Below are positions 28,400 to 38,329 of a stretch of 64,000 bases of DNA, piece by piece. A program made the translations under genes and the position numbers. This stretch comes from Sulfurimonas sp. HSL-3221 (GTDB lineage Bacteria; Campylobacterota; Campylobacteria; Campylobacterales; Sulfurimonadaceae). The stretch covers positions 2,460,722-2,524,721 of the forward strand of contig NZ_CP087998.1 of assembly GCF_021044585.1 (NCBI RefSeq). The letters run 5' to 3'. The first letter of the stretch is position 1; every line of letters begins with the position of its first letter. The notes under the pieces were generated by a model that had not been told where the DNA came from, made no database searches, and saw only the letters and a program-made list of their open reading frames with translations.

Positions 28400-29631
28400 T
28401 ATCCTTCTCCTCCCTCTTCTTTCTTACCGGCAACTGCACTGGCGACCGCATGAATACCGATACCGATACCCGCCGCCGTCAGGAGACCGAGACCGAACTG
28501 GTCCACGGTCTTTTCGACACCGCCGGTCGGTGCTTTGATATTCGCATTGGCCATCGGCCGCTCATAAGCGTATTTGTCCCAGAAGTCCGGTTCGGCACAG
28601 CCGATACAGCCGCGGCCGACACCGATCGGCCAGTTGACCCCTTCGTTGTAGCGGATAATGGAGCAGTTGTTAAAGGTCATCGGTCCTTTACACCCCATTT
28701 TATAGAGACAGAAGTTGTTCTTCGCACCCTCGTCGCCCCACTCCTCGACGTACTCGCCCGCGTCGAAGTGCGCACGGCGTTCGCAGTTATCATGGATACG
28801 GTATCCGAACGCGAATTTCGGACGCAGCAGGGAGTCAAGCTCCGGCACCTGCCCGGTGAGGGCATAATGCAGGACAACGCCGACCATATTCGCCGGGTTC
28901 GCAGGGCAGGCCGGGATGTTGATCACCGGTTTGCCCTTGATGACGTCCATCACCCCGACGGCGCCCGTCGGATTCGGCGCCGCGGCGGGAATACCGCCGA
29001 AGGTCGCACAGGCACCGACGGCAACGACGGCGGCAGCGTCTTCAGCAACGCGGTTCAGGTGATCCAGGAAGTTCTCGCCGGAGGCACCGATGGTACACCA
29101 CTCCCTGCCGACACCGACAGGAATAGAGCCCTCGACAAAGAGAAGGTAGTTCCCTTTAAAGTGCTCCATCGCATCTTCAAGCTGTTTTTCCGCCTGGTGT
29201 CCCGCCGGTGCCATCAGCGACTCGTGGAACTCCAGCGAAATGATGTCGAGAACGATCTCGTCGATCTTCGGCCCGTCGCTGCGGAGCAGCGCTTCGGAGT
29301 TGCCCGCACAGTCTTGAAGCTCGAGCCAGATGACCGGCAGGCGGTTCATCAGTTCGGCGGCTTCCGCGACAAGCGGCGTAAACATCGGCGGCAGCATCAG
29401 CATCGCCGTGACCGCACTGACCCATTTCATAAAGTCACGGCGGTCCTGCCCCTCGTCGCTGAGCAGGGATTCGAAGTCGAGCCGGTTGACCGCCGGCTGC
29501 TCCCGCAGTGCGTCCAAACGCGCCCGACACGTATCGAACAGTTGTTGATAATATAGGTCACCCCGGTTCGTATCTACCCTGGCGCTTTTCGAGGTGAAGA
29601 GTTTCCGCACCCCATCTATTCGTTCAGCCAT
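28399..29631 (-). CDS. hydA: Periplasmic uptake [NiFe] hydrogenase small subunit HydA
   Basis: A 410-residue iron-sulfur subunit. A twin-arginine signal (DRRDFMKW, Arg64-Arg65) follows an unusually long N-terminal region of about 60 residues. The first proximal-cluster ligand is Cys108 (LQDCAGNSE) and there is no extra cysteine as in oxygen-tolerant enzymes, so a standard oxygen-sensitive type is expected. A C-terminal hydrophobic helix (about 375-400) anchors it. I start at ATG 29631, preceded by GGAGG. The longer frame to 29667 would run through the operator-like palindrome. Confidence 0.94.
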   Translation of the reverse strand: MAERIDGVRKLFTSKSARVDTNRGDLYYQQLFDTCRARLDALREQPAVNRLDFESLLSDEGQDRRDFMKWVSAVTAMLMLPPMFTPLVAEAAELMNRLPVIWLELQDCAGNSEALLRSDGPKIDEIVLDIISLEFHESLMAPAGHQAEKQLEDAMEHFKGNYLLFVEGSIPVGVGREWCTIGASGENFLDHLNRVAEDAAAVVAVGACATFGGIPAAAPNPTGAVGVMDVIKGKPVINIPACPANPANMVGVVLHYALTGQVPELDSLLRPKFAFGYRIHDNCERRAHFDAGEYVEEWGDEGAKNNFCLYKMGCKGPMTFNNCSIIRYNEGVNWPIGVGRGCIGCAEPDFWDKYAYERPMANANIKAPTGGVEKTVDQFGLGLLTAAGIGIGIHAVASAVAGKKEEGGEG

Positions 29632-29649
29632 CGTTTCCTCCTCGATAAA

Positions 29650-29663
29650 TGAATGATCATTCA
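29650..29663. promoter_or_regulatory. TetR-type operator candidate at the hydABC promoter
   Basis: TGAATGATCATTCA, a perfect 14-bp palindrome with TGAAT/ATTCA arms. It lies 18 bp upstream of the hydA ATG and just downstream of a -10-like TAGAAT (29671-29666). A bound repressor would block initiation. It has the same arms as sites at 19697 and 38906. Confidence 0.75.
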
Positions 29664-29728
29664 CCATTCTATGTGCTAATAACTTAAACTTATCTAAAGT
29701 CGGGGAAAGGCACCGTTCCCGCTGAATT

Positions 29729-29766
29729 TCTTATATAACTTTGGAACCAGACAGGCGCAGGATTTA
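29729..29766 (+). repeat. Leader box, copy B (duplicate of the regulator leader)
   Basis: The first 20 bases equal 19764-19783; similarity continues to GGATT, where copy A has the GGATG start codon. In both places the box lies about 55-65 bp to the right of the TGAAT-N4-ATTCA site, with a hydrogenase operon to the left. Here no gene follows on the right. It is either a second regulator site or the relic of a lost divergent gene. Confidence 0.65.
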
Positions 29767-29836
29767 TCTTTCTCCCGGCGCCATCGTAGCGCCCTTTTGA
29801 CACACTGTTTTTTTCCCTGGATACGGCCCTGCCGGA

Positions 29837-31144
29837 TCAGGCGACATTCGTCGCTGCCCGCTTCGCTCTTTTGCCGCCCTCGGGGTAGCCTGGCAGGATG
29901 GCCTGCAGCCTGACGACGTCGCCGAAGACGATAATAGCCGGTCCTTCGACCGCCTCGGCGACGTCGGCAAGCTTGCCAAGCGTCGTAACCCGCGTCTGCT
30001 GATTCGGACGCGTTGCATTGGAAACGATCGCCGCCGGCAGTGCCCGGCTGATACCCCGCTCCAGCGCGGCGTCACGGATGGCCCGGGAAAGCGACAGCCC
30101 CATCAGTACCACTGTCGTATGATCGGACTGCCGGAGCAGATCGATCCACGACAGGTTGGTCTTCGCCCCTTTCAAATGGGCCGAAACAACGGAAAAGTTC
30201 GCCGCGTACCCCCGGGCGGTCACCGGGATGCCGGCGACTGCCGGCCCCGCGATCGCCGATGAGATGCCGGCAACGACACTGACGCGGAACCCTTTTTCGG
30301 CCAGGTAGGCTGCCTCCTCCGCCCCGCGTCCGAAGATATAGGGGTCGCCGCTTTTGAGCCTGGCGACGCTGCACCCCTTCTCCGCATACTGCACGATCAT
30401 ACGGTTGATCTCATCCTGCGTTCGGCTGTGGCATCCCTTGCGCTTGCCCACATAAATCTTGACGCTCTTTGTCGGGATCAGTGCCAGGATCTCCTCGCTG
30501 ATCAGGTGGTCGTACAGGATGACATCGGCCTCTTTTATAATATGGTACGCCTTGAGCGTCAACAACTCCACATCACCCGGACCGCACCCCACCAGGGAGA
30601 CGCTGGCGAGCAGACGACCGGCGGTTTTGCGCGTCGCTGCGGCATCGATCATCCCCCCGGAACGTTCGCCGGCTTTCTCCCGTGCAAGTGTTTCGAGCTC
30701 CGGCGGCAGGATGCGCCGTATCTTGTCCCGGACACACTGCGTCAACGCGGGGCTCGCCCCGTCGCTCGAGACGGCGATCTTGAGCGGTCCGTAGTGCAGC
30801 AGGGAAGCGAAGTAAAAGTCGCACAAAGACGGAACGTCGACAACGTTGAGCAAAAAGCCCTTTGCGGCCTTCAGACCGAGCAGCATCTCCGTCACGGCGT
30901 TGTCGCCGGTAGCGTCAATGACCACCGAAGCCCCCTTCAAATCGCCGGCTGCCACGCTTTTGCGTATCACTTTGTGCAGGGGAACCCCTTCAAAGCCGGT
31001 ATGGACGGAGGGTGCAATCACCGTTGCTGCAATGCCGTTAGCCGCAAGGACCTCCGCTTTGTGCAGCCCCACTTTTCCCGCACCGACAAGGACGACCCCG
31101 CCCTCTTTGGGCTTAAGTAACACCGGAAGCGATGCCGTTTTCAT
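29837..31144 (-). CDS. cysG: Bifunctional siroheme synthase (Met8-like dehydrogenase/chelatase plus uroporphyrinogen-III methyltransferase)
   Basis: A 435-residue fusion. Residues 1 to about 180 form the NAD-binding precorrin-2 dehydrogenase/ferrochelatase part (VLVGAGKVGLHKAEVL). The rest is the SAM-dependent methyltransferase (LVGCGPGDVELLTLKA, then RLKSGDPYIFGRG). It makes siroheme, the cofactor of the sulfite reductase encoded in the same operon. It is the last gene of the operon and overlaps the aminotransferase gene by 32 nt. Confidence 0.93.
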   Translation of the reverse strand: MKTASLPVLLKPKEGGVVLVGAGKVGLHKAEVLAANGIAATVIAPSVHTGFEGVPLHKVIRKSVAAGDLKGASVVIDATGDNAVTEMLLGLKAAKGFLLNVVDVPSLCDFYFASLLHYGPLKIAVSSDGASPALTQCVRDKIRRILPPELETLAREKAGERSGGMIDAAATRKTAGRLLASVSLVGCGPGDVELLTLKAYHIIKEADVILYDHLISEEILALIPTKSVKIYVGKRKGCHSRTQDEINRMIVQYAEKGCSVARLKSGDPYIFGRGAEEAAYLAEKGFRVSVVAGISSAIAGPAVAGIPVTARGYAANFSVVSAHLKGAKTNLSWIDLLRQSDHTTVVLMGLSLSRAIRDAALERGISRALPAAIVSNATRPNQQTRVTTLGKLADVAEAVEGPAIIVFGDVVRLQAILPGYPEGGKRAKRAATNVA

Positions 31145-32459
31145 GTTTCTCTCCTAGACTCCGAATCGTATTTCGGATCGATGCAAGCAGGTAGTCGATA
31201 TCGGCGACCTCCTGCGAATAGTGCACGCTGATGCGCACCCAGCCCGGCCGCGTCTGCAGCTCCGCATCGTCGGGCAGCCCGAGCAGATCGTGCCCGTAGG
31301 GTCCCGCGCATGAACAGCCCGCCCGGGTCTGGATCCCCCACGCTTCCGAGAGTCCGGCGCACAGGGCGTAGGGATCGATGCTCTCGACATTGAACGAGAC
31401 GATCCCGAGGTTCTCTTTCTCCAGATCCCCGTACACCGTACAGCCCGGGATGTCCCTCAGTCCGGAAAGCAGATAGTCCGTGAGCTGCTTTTTGCGGTTT
31501 TTGATCCAGGCCAGCCCAAGTTCGTTGCGCAGCTGGTAGGCGAGTGCGGCCCGGATAAGCTGCAGGATCCCCGGCGTGCCCGCATCCTCCCGGCTCTCCT
31601 TCTCGTCGATGAAACGGTGTTCGCTCCGGTTCACGTACGTCACGGTGCCCCCGCCGGCGAACGTCGGCGCGACCGTATCGTTGATCAGCGATTTGCGAAT
31701 GACCAGCAGCCCGCACGACCCCGGCCCCCCGAGCAGTTTGTGCGGGGAGAGGAACATGGCGTCGTAGAGTTTACTGGGCACGTTCATATACGGCGACGAC
31801 GCGGCCGCGTCGAAACAGACCATGGCGCCGTAACGGCGCAGCAGCCGCGAGATGCGCTGATAGGGGGTGATGATCCCCGTCACGTTCGAAGCGATGCAGA
31901 ACGCCCCGATCACCTCCCGGTGGCGGTTCGCCTGCAGCAGCATCTCCATGTACTCCAGGTCGATCTCCCCTTCGGCATCGAACCCGATGCGCACGGTGTC
32001 GCAGATCCCTTCGCGGTAGCTGATCTCGTTCGAATGGTGCTCGTAGGGGCCGACGATGACCAGCGGCCGGTTCTTGGGCCGTACCCGTACGATGCAGCGT
32101 TTCCGCGTCGCCGGGGGGATGTAGACCCCCAGGATCTCCTGCAGACGCTTGATCGCCGAGGTGGCGCCGCAGCCGCAGGGCAGGATGGCGAAGGCGTCGT
32201 CCAGCCCCAGCAGCGTTTTGAGCTGCTCCCGGGCCCCGTTGTAGTAGTGTTCCGTCACCGCCGCCATCGACGCCTCTTTCGAATGGGTGTTGGCATAGGT
32301 CTCGAGGACCTCCCGAATCCGCGATTCGATCGGTTCGAACGCCAGCCCCGACGCGGTGTAGTCAAAATAGTGTTTCTTATGGCGGCCGATCGTCTGCTCA
32401 GCGACGAAAGTTTTGCGGTTCCCCCGCTTAAGCAACGGCCGAAATAGCTGTTGTGTCAT
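31113..32459 (-). CDS. Class V aminotransferase, cysteine desulfurase-like
   Basis: A PLP enzyme of about 448 residues. The PLP lysine is Lys241 in LSPHKLLGG. A Cys pair at 382/384 (TRAGCSCAGPYG) is where related desulfurases and lyases carry a reactive cysteine. It may move sulfur from cysteine or split a sulfur or selenium compound. Its location between sulfite reductase and siroheme synthase supports a sulfur role. The ATG at 32459 gives a 32-nt overlap with the sulfite reductase gene; a longer upstream reading is unlikely because it runs inside that gene. Confidence 0.75.
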   Translation of the reverse strand: MTQQLFRPLLKRGNRKTFVAEQTIGRHKKHYFDYTASGLAFEPIESRIREVLETYANTHSKEASMAAVTEHYYNGAREQLKTLLGLDDAFAILPCGCGATSAIKRLQEILGVYIPPATRKRCIVRVRPKNRPLVIVGPYEHHSNEISYREGICDTVRIGFDAEGEIDLEYMEMLLQANRHREVIGAFCIASNVTGIITPYQRISRLLRRYGAMVCFDAAASSPYMNVPSKLYDAMFLSPHKLLGGPGSCGLLVIRKSLINDTVAPTFAGGGTVTYVNRSEHRFIDEKESREDAGTPGILQLIRAALAYQLRNELGLAWIKNRKKQLTDYLLSGLRDIPGCTVYGDLEKENLGIVSFNVESIDPYALCAGLSEAWGIQTRAGCSCAGPYGHDLLGLPDDAELQTRPGWVRISVHYSQEVADIDYLLASIRNTIRSLGEKHENGIASGVT

Positions 32460-34011
32460 ATGCCTGCTCCCGTAAAAATGCTCCAAATGTTTCATACCCG
32501 CTGCAAAGATACTGCAGCAGCAGGCGCTCGATGATCCCGGCGGCCTCTTCGGGCGCCACCTTGATACCGCTCTTTTCGCCGAACGCGCTGCGCTCACCTT
32601 CCAGGTGGCCGCCGAAGATCAGCTCGAAACCGTTGATCCGCCGCTCCCCGCGCTTAAGCACGGCCCCCACGAACCCGATGTCGACGATGTGCGGATGCGC
32701 ACAGGCGTTCGGACAGCCGTTGACGCTGATCGTAACGGGCTCGGTGAAATCGGGGAACCGCTCATTCAGGTAGTCAACGATCTCCCGCGCCAGCTCCTTC
32801 GTTTCGCTGATGGCGAACTTGCAGAAGTTCAACCCCGTACACGCCAGCGTTCGCGCTTTGAAGGGGGTCGGATTGGGCGACAGCCCGGCCTGCTCCAGCT
32901 CCCCGGTCATGGCGCTGACCCGGCTCTCGGGGACGTCGAGCACGACGACGTTCTGCGTCGTCGTGAACTTGGCCCTGCCGGCACGGTGACGCTGCATCGC
33001 CTTGGCCAGTTGCAGCAGCCCGCCCCCGCCGATGCGCCCCGACGTCACGGCACAGCCGATGTAGCTCCTGCCCTCGACGCTGCTCGCATGGGCGCCGAAA
33101 TGGCCCCGCAGGGCATAGGGCGTGTAGGCCCGGGTCTGCGGCGGCAGCAGCTCGAATCCCAGCAGCGCATGCAGCCGGGCGACGAAGGCGTCGACTCCCC
33201 AAGCATCGACAAGGTGCCCCAGGCGGGCCTTGGAACGGTTTTCGCGGTTCCCCTCGTCGCGGTACAGGGTCGCCACCGCCTCAGCGATAGGAACGACCTG
33301 TTCCGCCGCCGCATAACCGATATGCGAAGCGATGCGCCGGTTCTTGGCCAGCCCGCCCCCGACGCTGACGTCGAAAAGCACACGGCCCGACGGGTGGTCG
33401 ACCGCCGTAAAGCTCAGGTCCTGTATCTCGTGGGAGATACAGTGGCTGCGGCAGCCGCTGATGCCGATCTTGAACTTGCGCGGCAGATTCGAAAAATCCC
33501 GGTTGTCCCGGAAGAGAGCGTTGACCGCCCTGACCAGCGGGCGCACGTCTGAGACCGCCCCATGGTCGATGCCGTCCACCGGGCAGCTGACGACGTTGCG
33601 CGGACAGTCGCCCGCGGCCATCTTCGTACTGAGTCCGACGCGTTCCAACAGGGCGAATATCACCGGCAGATGCCGCACTTCGATCCAGTGGAACTGCAGG
33701 TCCTGCCGCGTCGTGATATCGGCGCTGCGCCGCGCGTATGCATTGGAGATGTAACCGAGCGTTTTGAGCTGTTCGGTCGTCACCTCCCCCGCCTCGAGCT
33801 TGACCCGCAGCATGAAATAGAGCGTAGGATCCTCCTCTTTCTGGAGGTTTCTGTTCTGGGTGTAGAGCCCGTACCATTTGAACCGGTCGATATCGTCGGG
33901 ATGCGGATCGCTGCCGTTGCAAGCATACTCCGCTATCGCGCCGATGACGTCCAGGCCGTCCTTTTCGCGCTTGATGCGCTCCACGCGCTGCGCTTTCGTT
34001 TCGGATGCCAT
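32428..34011 (-). CDS. Assimilatory sulfite reductase (siroheme, ferredoxin-type)
   Basis: A 527-residue siroheme/[4Fe-4S] enzyme of the nitrite/sulfite reductase family. The cluster ligands follow the C-x5-C ... C-x3-C pattern: Cys391, Cys397, Cys433 and Cys437. Two ferredoxin-like half-domains and basic residues around the active site (ARRSADITTRQD; ISGCRSHC) are visible. Nitrite reductase is a relative, but placement with cysNDH and siroheme synthase argues for sulfite to sulfide. Confidence 0.85.
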   Translation of the reverse strand: MASETKAQRVERIKREKDGLDVIGAIAEYACNGSDPHPDDIDRFKWYGLYTQNRNLQKEEDPTLYFMLRVKLEAGEVTTEQLKTLGYISNAYARRSADITTRQDLQFHWIEVRHLPVIFALLERVGLSTKMAAGDCPRNVVSCPVDGIDHGAVSDVRPLVRAVNALFRDNRDFSNLPRKFKIGISGCRSHCISHEIQDLSFTAVDHPSGRVLFDVSVGGGLAKNRRIASHIGYAAAEQVVPIAEAVATLYRDEGNRENRSKARLGHLVDAWGVDAFVARLHALLGFELLPPQTRAYTPYALRGHFGAHASSVEGRSYIGCAVTSGRIGGGGLLQLAKAMQRHRAGRAKFTTTQNVVVLDVPESRVSAMTGELEQAGLSPNPTPFKARTLACTGLNFCKFAISETKELAREIVDYLNERFPDFTEPVTISVNGCPNACAHPHIVDIGFVGAVLKRGERRINGFELIFGGHLEGERSAFGEKSGIKVAPEEAAGIIERLLLQYLCSGYETFGAFLREQAYDTTAISAVA

Positions 34012-34021
34012 GCATCACCTC

Positions 34022-35428
34022 CTATGCAATCGCTTTGGCTTCCCAGTGCGGGAAGTGTCTGCGTATCAGGGCGTTGAGTTCCGCCTCGAACGATACGGTC
34101 GCCGTCTCCGGCAGCGTATTCTCTTCCGCCGCCGCAACGATCATGCCGGCCCCCGACGTATTGTTGCTGACGCGGTCGATCAAAATGAAGCTGCCCGTGT
34201 AGCGGTTCGCTTCGTACGGGTCGCACGCGATCGGGGCTCCCAAGAGGAGCCGAACCCGTGCGATACCGTTAAGCCCGAGTTCCGCCGCCTCGTGCTGCGT
34301 GAGGGTATTGACGTCGTAGCGGTAATCGATCGCCTCCACCTTCGCAGCCACCGTTGTCGCCGCGCGCTTGAGCGTATAGGTTCTGCCGATCTCGAGCGGT
34401 GTCTCGTCCATCCAGACCAGCTCCGCAATAAGTTTCCCGGCAAGCGTAATCTCGGCGTCGCCGTCGACGAGGATGTCGCCGCGGCTTATGTCGATCTCGT
34501 CTTCGAGGGTCAGCGTCACGGCGTTGTCCGCCTCCGCGACCGCCAGTTCGCCGTCAAAGGTCACGATCGAACGCACCCGCGACCGTTTCCCCGACGGCAT
34601 GACCTTCACCGCGTCGCCCTTGCGGATCGCGCCGGAGGCCACGGTCCCGGCAAAGCCGCGGAAGTCGGAGGAGGGCCGGTTGACGTACTGCACGGGGAAA
34701 CGGAAAGGCGCCCCGTCGACCTGCCTGTCCAGTTCGGCCGTCTCAAGCAGTTCAAGCAGCGTCGCGCCCTCGTACCACGGCAGACGCGCCGAGCGTTCCA
34801 CGACGTTGTCCCCCTCCAGCGCCGAAAGCGGAATCACCGACACCTCCGCGATATTCAGACCCGCCGCGAACGCCATATACTCCTGCCGGATCGCTTCGAA
34901 ACGCCCCTCGGAGAAATCGACGAGGTCCATCTTGTTCACCGCGACGATCACCCGGGTGATCCCCAGCAGCCGTACAATGAATGAATGGCGCCGCGTCTGC
35001 GTCTGGATGCCGTAACGGGCGTCGATCAGGATGATCGCCAGGTCGGCGGTCGACGCGCCCGTCGCCATGTTCCGCGTGTACTGCTCGTGCCCCGGGGTGT
35101 CCGCGATGATGAACTTGCGCTTGTCGGTGGCAAAGTAACGGTACGCGACGTCGATGGTAATCCCCTGCTCGCGTTCGCTCTGCAGGCCGTCGACAAGCAG
35201 GGCGAGGTCGACCCGCTCTCCCGTCGTTCCTGATTTGCGGCTCTCCTTCGTGATCGCCGCCAGCTGGTCTTCGAAGATCATCTTCGTATCGTGCAGCAGG
35301 CGGCCGATGAGGGTGCTTTTCCCGTCATCGACGCTGCCGCAGGTGATGAACCGGAGCAGTTCTTTGTTTTCGTGTTCATGCAGGTAGCGCTCGATGTCCG
35401 AGGCTATCAGTCTCTCTTGTGCTTCCAT
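34022..35428 (-). CDS. cysN: Sulfate adenylyltransferase subunit 1 (GTPase)
   Basis: A 468-residue EF-Tu-like GTPase that drives APS formation by CysD. P-loop GSVDDGKST is at 31-39; DTPGHEQY and NKMDL follow. No APS kinase domain is fused at the C-terminus, consistent with direct use of APS by the CysH below. It overlaps the cysD stop by one base. Confidence 0.95.
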   Translation of the reverse strand: MEAQERLIASDIERYLHEHENKELLRFITCGSVDDGKSTLIGRLLHDTKMIFEDQLAAITKESRKSGTTGERVDLALLVDGLQSEREQGITIDVAYRYFATDKRKFIIADTPGHEQYTRNMATGASTADLAIILIDARYGIQTQTRRHSFIVRLLGITRVIVAVNKMDLVDFSEGRFEAIRQEYMAFAAGLNIAEVSVIPLSALEGDNVVERSARLPWYEGATLLELLETAELDRQVDGAPFRFPVQYVNRPSSDFRGFAGTVASGAIRKGDAVKVMPSGKRSRVRSIVTFDGELAVAEADNAVTLTLEDEIDISRGDILVDGDAEITLAGKLIAELVWMDETPLEIGRTYTLKRAATTVAAKVEAIDYRYDVNTLTQHEAAELGLNGIARVRLLLGAPIACDPYEANRYTGSFILIDRVSNNTSGAGMIVAAAEENTLPETATVSFEAELNALIRRHFPHWEAKAIA

Positions 35429-36339
35429 CAGAAATATCCTTCCATTTTCTTCTTCTCCATGGAACCGGACTGATCGCTGTCGATCACCCGTCCCTGGCGT
35501 TCGCTGGTCTTCGCCAGCAGCATCTCCTGAATGATCTCCGGCAGCGTCGTCGCCGTCGAAGCGACCGCGCCGGTCAGCGGGTAGCAGCCGAGCGTCCGGA
35601 AGCGCACGCTCTCCAGGCGGGGCGTCTCCCCCTCCTGCAGCGGCATCCGGTCGTCGTCGACCATAATTTTCACGCCGTCGCGCTCCACGATGGGGCGCTC
35701 CTGAGCAAAATAAAGCGGGACGATCGGGATCTGTTCAAGGTAGATGTACTGCCAGATATCCAGCTCCGTCCAGTTTGACAGCGGGAAGACCCGGATACTC
35801 TCGCCCCGACGGATGCTGCCGTTGTAGACGTTCCATAGCTCGGGGCGCTGGTTTTTCGGGTCCCAGCGGTGGTTCGCGTCGCGGAAGGAGTAGATCCGCT
35901 CCTTGGCGCGGCTCTTCTCTTCGTCGCGGCGCGCGCCGCCGAATACGGCGTCGAACCCGTATTTGTCGAGCGCCTGCTTCAGCCCCTCGGTCTTCATCAC
36001 GTCCGTATGGACCGCGCTGCCGTGGGTGAAGGGGCCGATGCCGCGGGCGACGCCCTCTTCGTTGACGTGGACCAGCAGTTCCAGCCCCAGCGCGTCGATC
36101 CGGCTGTCGCGGAACGCGATCATCTCCCTGAACTTCCAGGTCGTATCCACATGCAGCAGCGGGAAAGGCAGCTTGGCCGGGTAAAACGCCTTGAGCGCCA
36201 GGTGCAGCATCACCGAGGAGTCCTTCCCGATGCTGTAGAGCATGGCCGGGTTGTCGAACTCAGCCGCGACTTCGCGCATGATGTGGATCGCCTCCGCCTC
36301 GAGTTTCCTCAGATGGGTGCGACGTTGTCTGTCAAGCAT
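35428..36339 (-). CDS. cysD: Sulfate adenylyltransferase subunit 2
   Basis: A 303-residue PP-loop ATP pyrophosphatase. The [12 protein letters not shown] motif near 36-48 binds ATP; the C-terminal RxxxGRV-like region ([19 protein letters not shown]) is typical. Sulfate plus ATP gives APS. It starts 3 nt after cysH. Confidence 0.96.
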   Translation of the reverse strand: MLDRQRRTHLRKLEAEAIHIMREVAAEFDNPAMLYSIGKDSSVMLHLALKAFYPAKLPFPLLHVDTTWKFREMIAFRDSRIDALGLELLVHVNEEGVARGIGPFTHGSAVHTDVMKTEGLKQALDKYGFDAVFGGARRDEEKSRAKERIYSFRDANHRWDPKNQRPELWNVYNGSIRRGESIRVFPLSNWTELDIWQYIYLEQIPIVPLYFAQERPIVERDGVKIMVDDDRMPLQEGETPRLESVRFRTLGCYPLTGAVASTATTLPEIIQEMLLAKTSERQGRVIDSDQSGSMEKKKMEGYF

Positions 36340-36342
36340 TGT

Positions 36343-37050
36343 TTACTCCTTTCGGTGCAGTCCGCACTCTTTGTGTTCGGGCAATTCCCACCACCAGCGC
36401 CCCGAGCGGATATCGTCGCCCGGGACGACGGCCCGGGTACACGGCGCGCAGCCGATACTCGGGTAACCGTGGTCGTGCAGCCGGTTATAGGGCACGCCGT
36501 TGGCGTGGAGATGCTCCCACACCTCCGCCTCGCTCCACTCGATGAGCGGGTTGAGCTTCAGCAGGCCGTTTGCTTCGTCGTGCTCGACCAATCGCATCGA
36601 TTCGCGGGTCGGGGACTGTTCCCGCCGGAGCCCCGTGATCCAGACCTCCACACCCCGAAGCGCGCGCTTCAGCGGCGCGATCTTCCGGGCATGGCAGCAG
36701 CGTCTGCGGTTTTCGACGCTGTCGTAAAAGCCGTTGATCCCCTGCGCCTTGTAAAGCGCCTCCACGTCCGAAGGGTCAGGGAAATAGACGTCGATGTTCA
36801 TCCCGTACTTTTGGTTCGTTCTGTCCATCACGTCATAGGTCTCATACGGCAGCCTGCCCGTGTCGATCGTAAAAACCCCGATGCGCTCCCGGTACGGCTG
36901 CAGCAGATGCGTCAGCACCTGGTCCTCCGCGCCGAAACTCGATGCCAGCGCGATCCGTCCGCCGTACTGCTGTGCGAAATACGCCAGCACCTCATCGGCG
37001 GTTTTCCCCGCCAGACGGCGGTTCAATGTTTCAGTGTTCTCTTTCATCAC
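36343..37050 (-). CDS. cysH: Adenylylsulfate (APS) reductase
   Basis: A 235-residue reductase that makes sulfite. The [4Fe-4S] cysteines that mark APS rather than PAPS reductases are present: Cys118-Cys119 and Cys201/Cys204 (GCAPC). The catalytic cysteine is Cys229 (KECGLH near the end). The PP-loop SSFGAEDQ is at 38-45. No cysC gene is seen in the operon, in line with direct APS reduction. Confidence 0.93.
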   Translation of the reverse strand: MMKENTETLNRRLAGKTADEVLAYFAQQYGGRIALASSFGAEDQVLTHLLQPYRERIGVFTIDTGRLPYETYDVMDRTNQKYGMNIDVYFPDPSDVEALYKAQGINGFYDSVENRRRCCHARKIAPLKRALRGVEVWITGLRREQSPTRESMRLVEHDEANGLLKLNPLIEWSEAEVWEHLHANGVPYNRLHDHGYPSIGCAPCTRAVVPGDDIRSGRWWWELPEHKECGLHRKE

Positions 37051-37055
37051 CTCTC

Positions 37056-37286
37056 CTAAATCTGATAGTCGTCGCCGGTCGGCCGGTGCAGACCGATGCC
37101 GATCCTCGTCCAGGCCCGCTCGTGCAGGTAGTACAGGACCATTTTCGTAAAGACCTCGATCGAACCGATCGAGGCTGCCATCGCCAGGCTCCCCGTAATC
37201 AGGAACGAGATCACCATCGTGTCCAGGGTGCCGACCGCGCGCCAGGAGAGGGTTTTCACCGCACTCCGATAGGCTTTTTCTTGCAT
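37056..37286 (-). CDS. DUF2061 small membrane protein
   Basis: A 76-residue protein with the DUF2061 pattern (SAVKTLSWRAVGTLDTM, then TKMVLYYLHERAW) and one or two membrane helices. DUF2061 genes often sit in sulfate assimilation operons; their function is unknown. It lies between cysK and cysH. Confidence 0.85.
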   Translation of the reverse strand: MQEKAYRSAVKTLSWRAVGTLDTMVISFLITGSLAMAASIGSIEVFTKMVLYYLHERAWTRIGIGLHRPTGDDYQI

Positions 37287-37342
37287 AATGTCACCACGCT
37301 TTTCATGGAGCCGGTGCGACCGGCCCTCTTGTTGTTTCGCCG

Positions 37343-38278
37343 CTATTCGGCTGCTTCGATGTCGTACAGCGGCGTCGACAGATACCGCTCGCCGGTATCG
37401 CAAAGCATCGTCACGATCATCTTCCCCCGGTTCTCCCGCCGGGCCGCCACCGTGCGGGCGGCGAGCACGTTCGCGCCCGAAGAGATGCCGACGAGCAGCC
37501 CCTCGTCCCGTGCGAGCTTCCGCGCCGAAGCCATGGCCTCGTCGTTCCCGACGGTCAACACCTCGCCGTAGGCCCAGGGGTCGAGTACCTTGGGCACGAA
37601 GCCCGCCCCGATCCCCTGGATTTTGTGCGGTCCGGGCTTGCCGCCCGAGAGGACCGCCGAGTCCTCGGGCTCCACCGCGATGATCTCGATGTTCGGGTTG
37701 TACGCCTTGAGGATCGATCCCACACCGGTGATCGTGCCACCGGTGCCGACGGCGGCGACGAAGATATCGATCTTCCCGGCTGTATCCCGCCATATCTCTT
37801 CCGCCGTCGTCACCATATGCGCGACCGGGTTGGCCGGATTCTCAAACTGCTGCAGCACCACGCCGTTCTCGATCGTGGCAGCGAGCTCGTTGGCCCGCAC
37901 CACCGCGCCGGCCATCCCCGCGGCGGGGTCGGTCAGCTCGAGTTCCGCCCCGAGTGCCAAGAGCAGCTTCCGGCGCTCGATGCTCATGGAGCTCGGCATC
38001 GTAAGAATCAGCCTTAGTCCCAGCCCCGCCGCGATCGACGCGAGCGCGATCCCCGTATTGCCGCTGGTCGGCTCGATGATCACGCTCTGTTTGTTCAGAA
38101 GCCCGCTCTCCAGTGCCCGCGTGATCATGTTCTTCCCGATCCGGTCCTTGACCGATCCGGAAGGGTTCATGAATTCACACTTGCCCAGCAGCGTCGTTTC
38201 CGTTTCGTCCGAAGCGTTGTTCAGCTTCACCAGCGGCGTATTGCCGATCAGTTCCGTTACATTGGTTGCGTAATGCAT
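37343..38278 (-). CDS. cysK: Cysteine synthase A
   Basis: A 311-residue PLP enzyme that makes cysteine from O-acetylserine and sulfide. The PLP lysine is Lys44 (GSVKDRIGK) and the substrate loop TSGNTG is at 71-76. It is the second gene of the assimilation operon and ends the pathway that starts with CysDN. Confidence 0.95.
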   Translation of the reverse strand: MHYATNVTELIGNTPLVKLNNASDETETTLLGKCEFMNPSGSVKDRIGKNMITRALESGLLNKQSVIIEPTSGNTGIALASIAAGLGLRLILTMPSSMSIERRKLLLALGAELELTDPAAGMAGAVVRANELAATIENGVVLQQFENPANPVAHMVTTAEEIWRDTAGKIDIFVAAVGTGGTITGVGSILKAYNPNIEIIAVEPEDSAVLSGGKPGPHKIQGIGAGFVPKVLDPWAYGEVLTVGNDEAMASARKLARDEGLLVGISSGANVLAARTVAARRENRGKMIVTMLCDTGERYLSTPLYDIEAAE

Positions 38279-38329
38279 GCCGTCTCCTTGAAATACGGAT
38301 TAATGCGGTACCTTCGCACCTGTTCGGGC

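Noticed and set aside
29729..29766. Sigma54 promoter in the leader box (TGGAACC ... GGC)
   Set aside because: The GG-to-GC spacing fits only one copy, the -12 half lacks TTGC, and it would read away from hydA.
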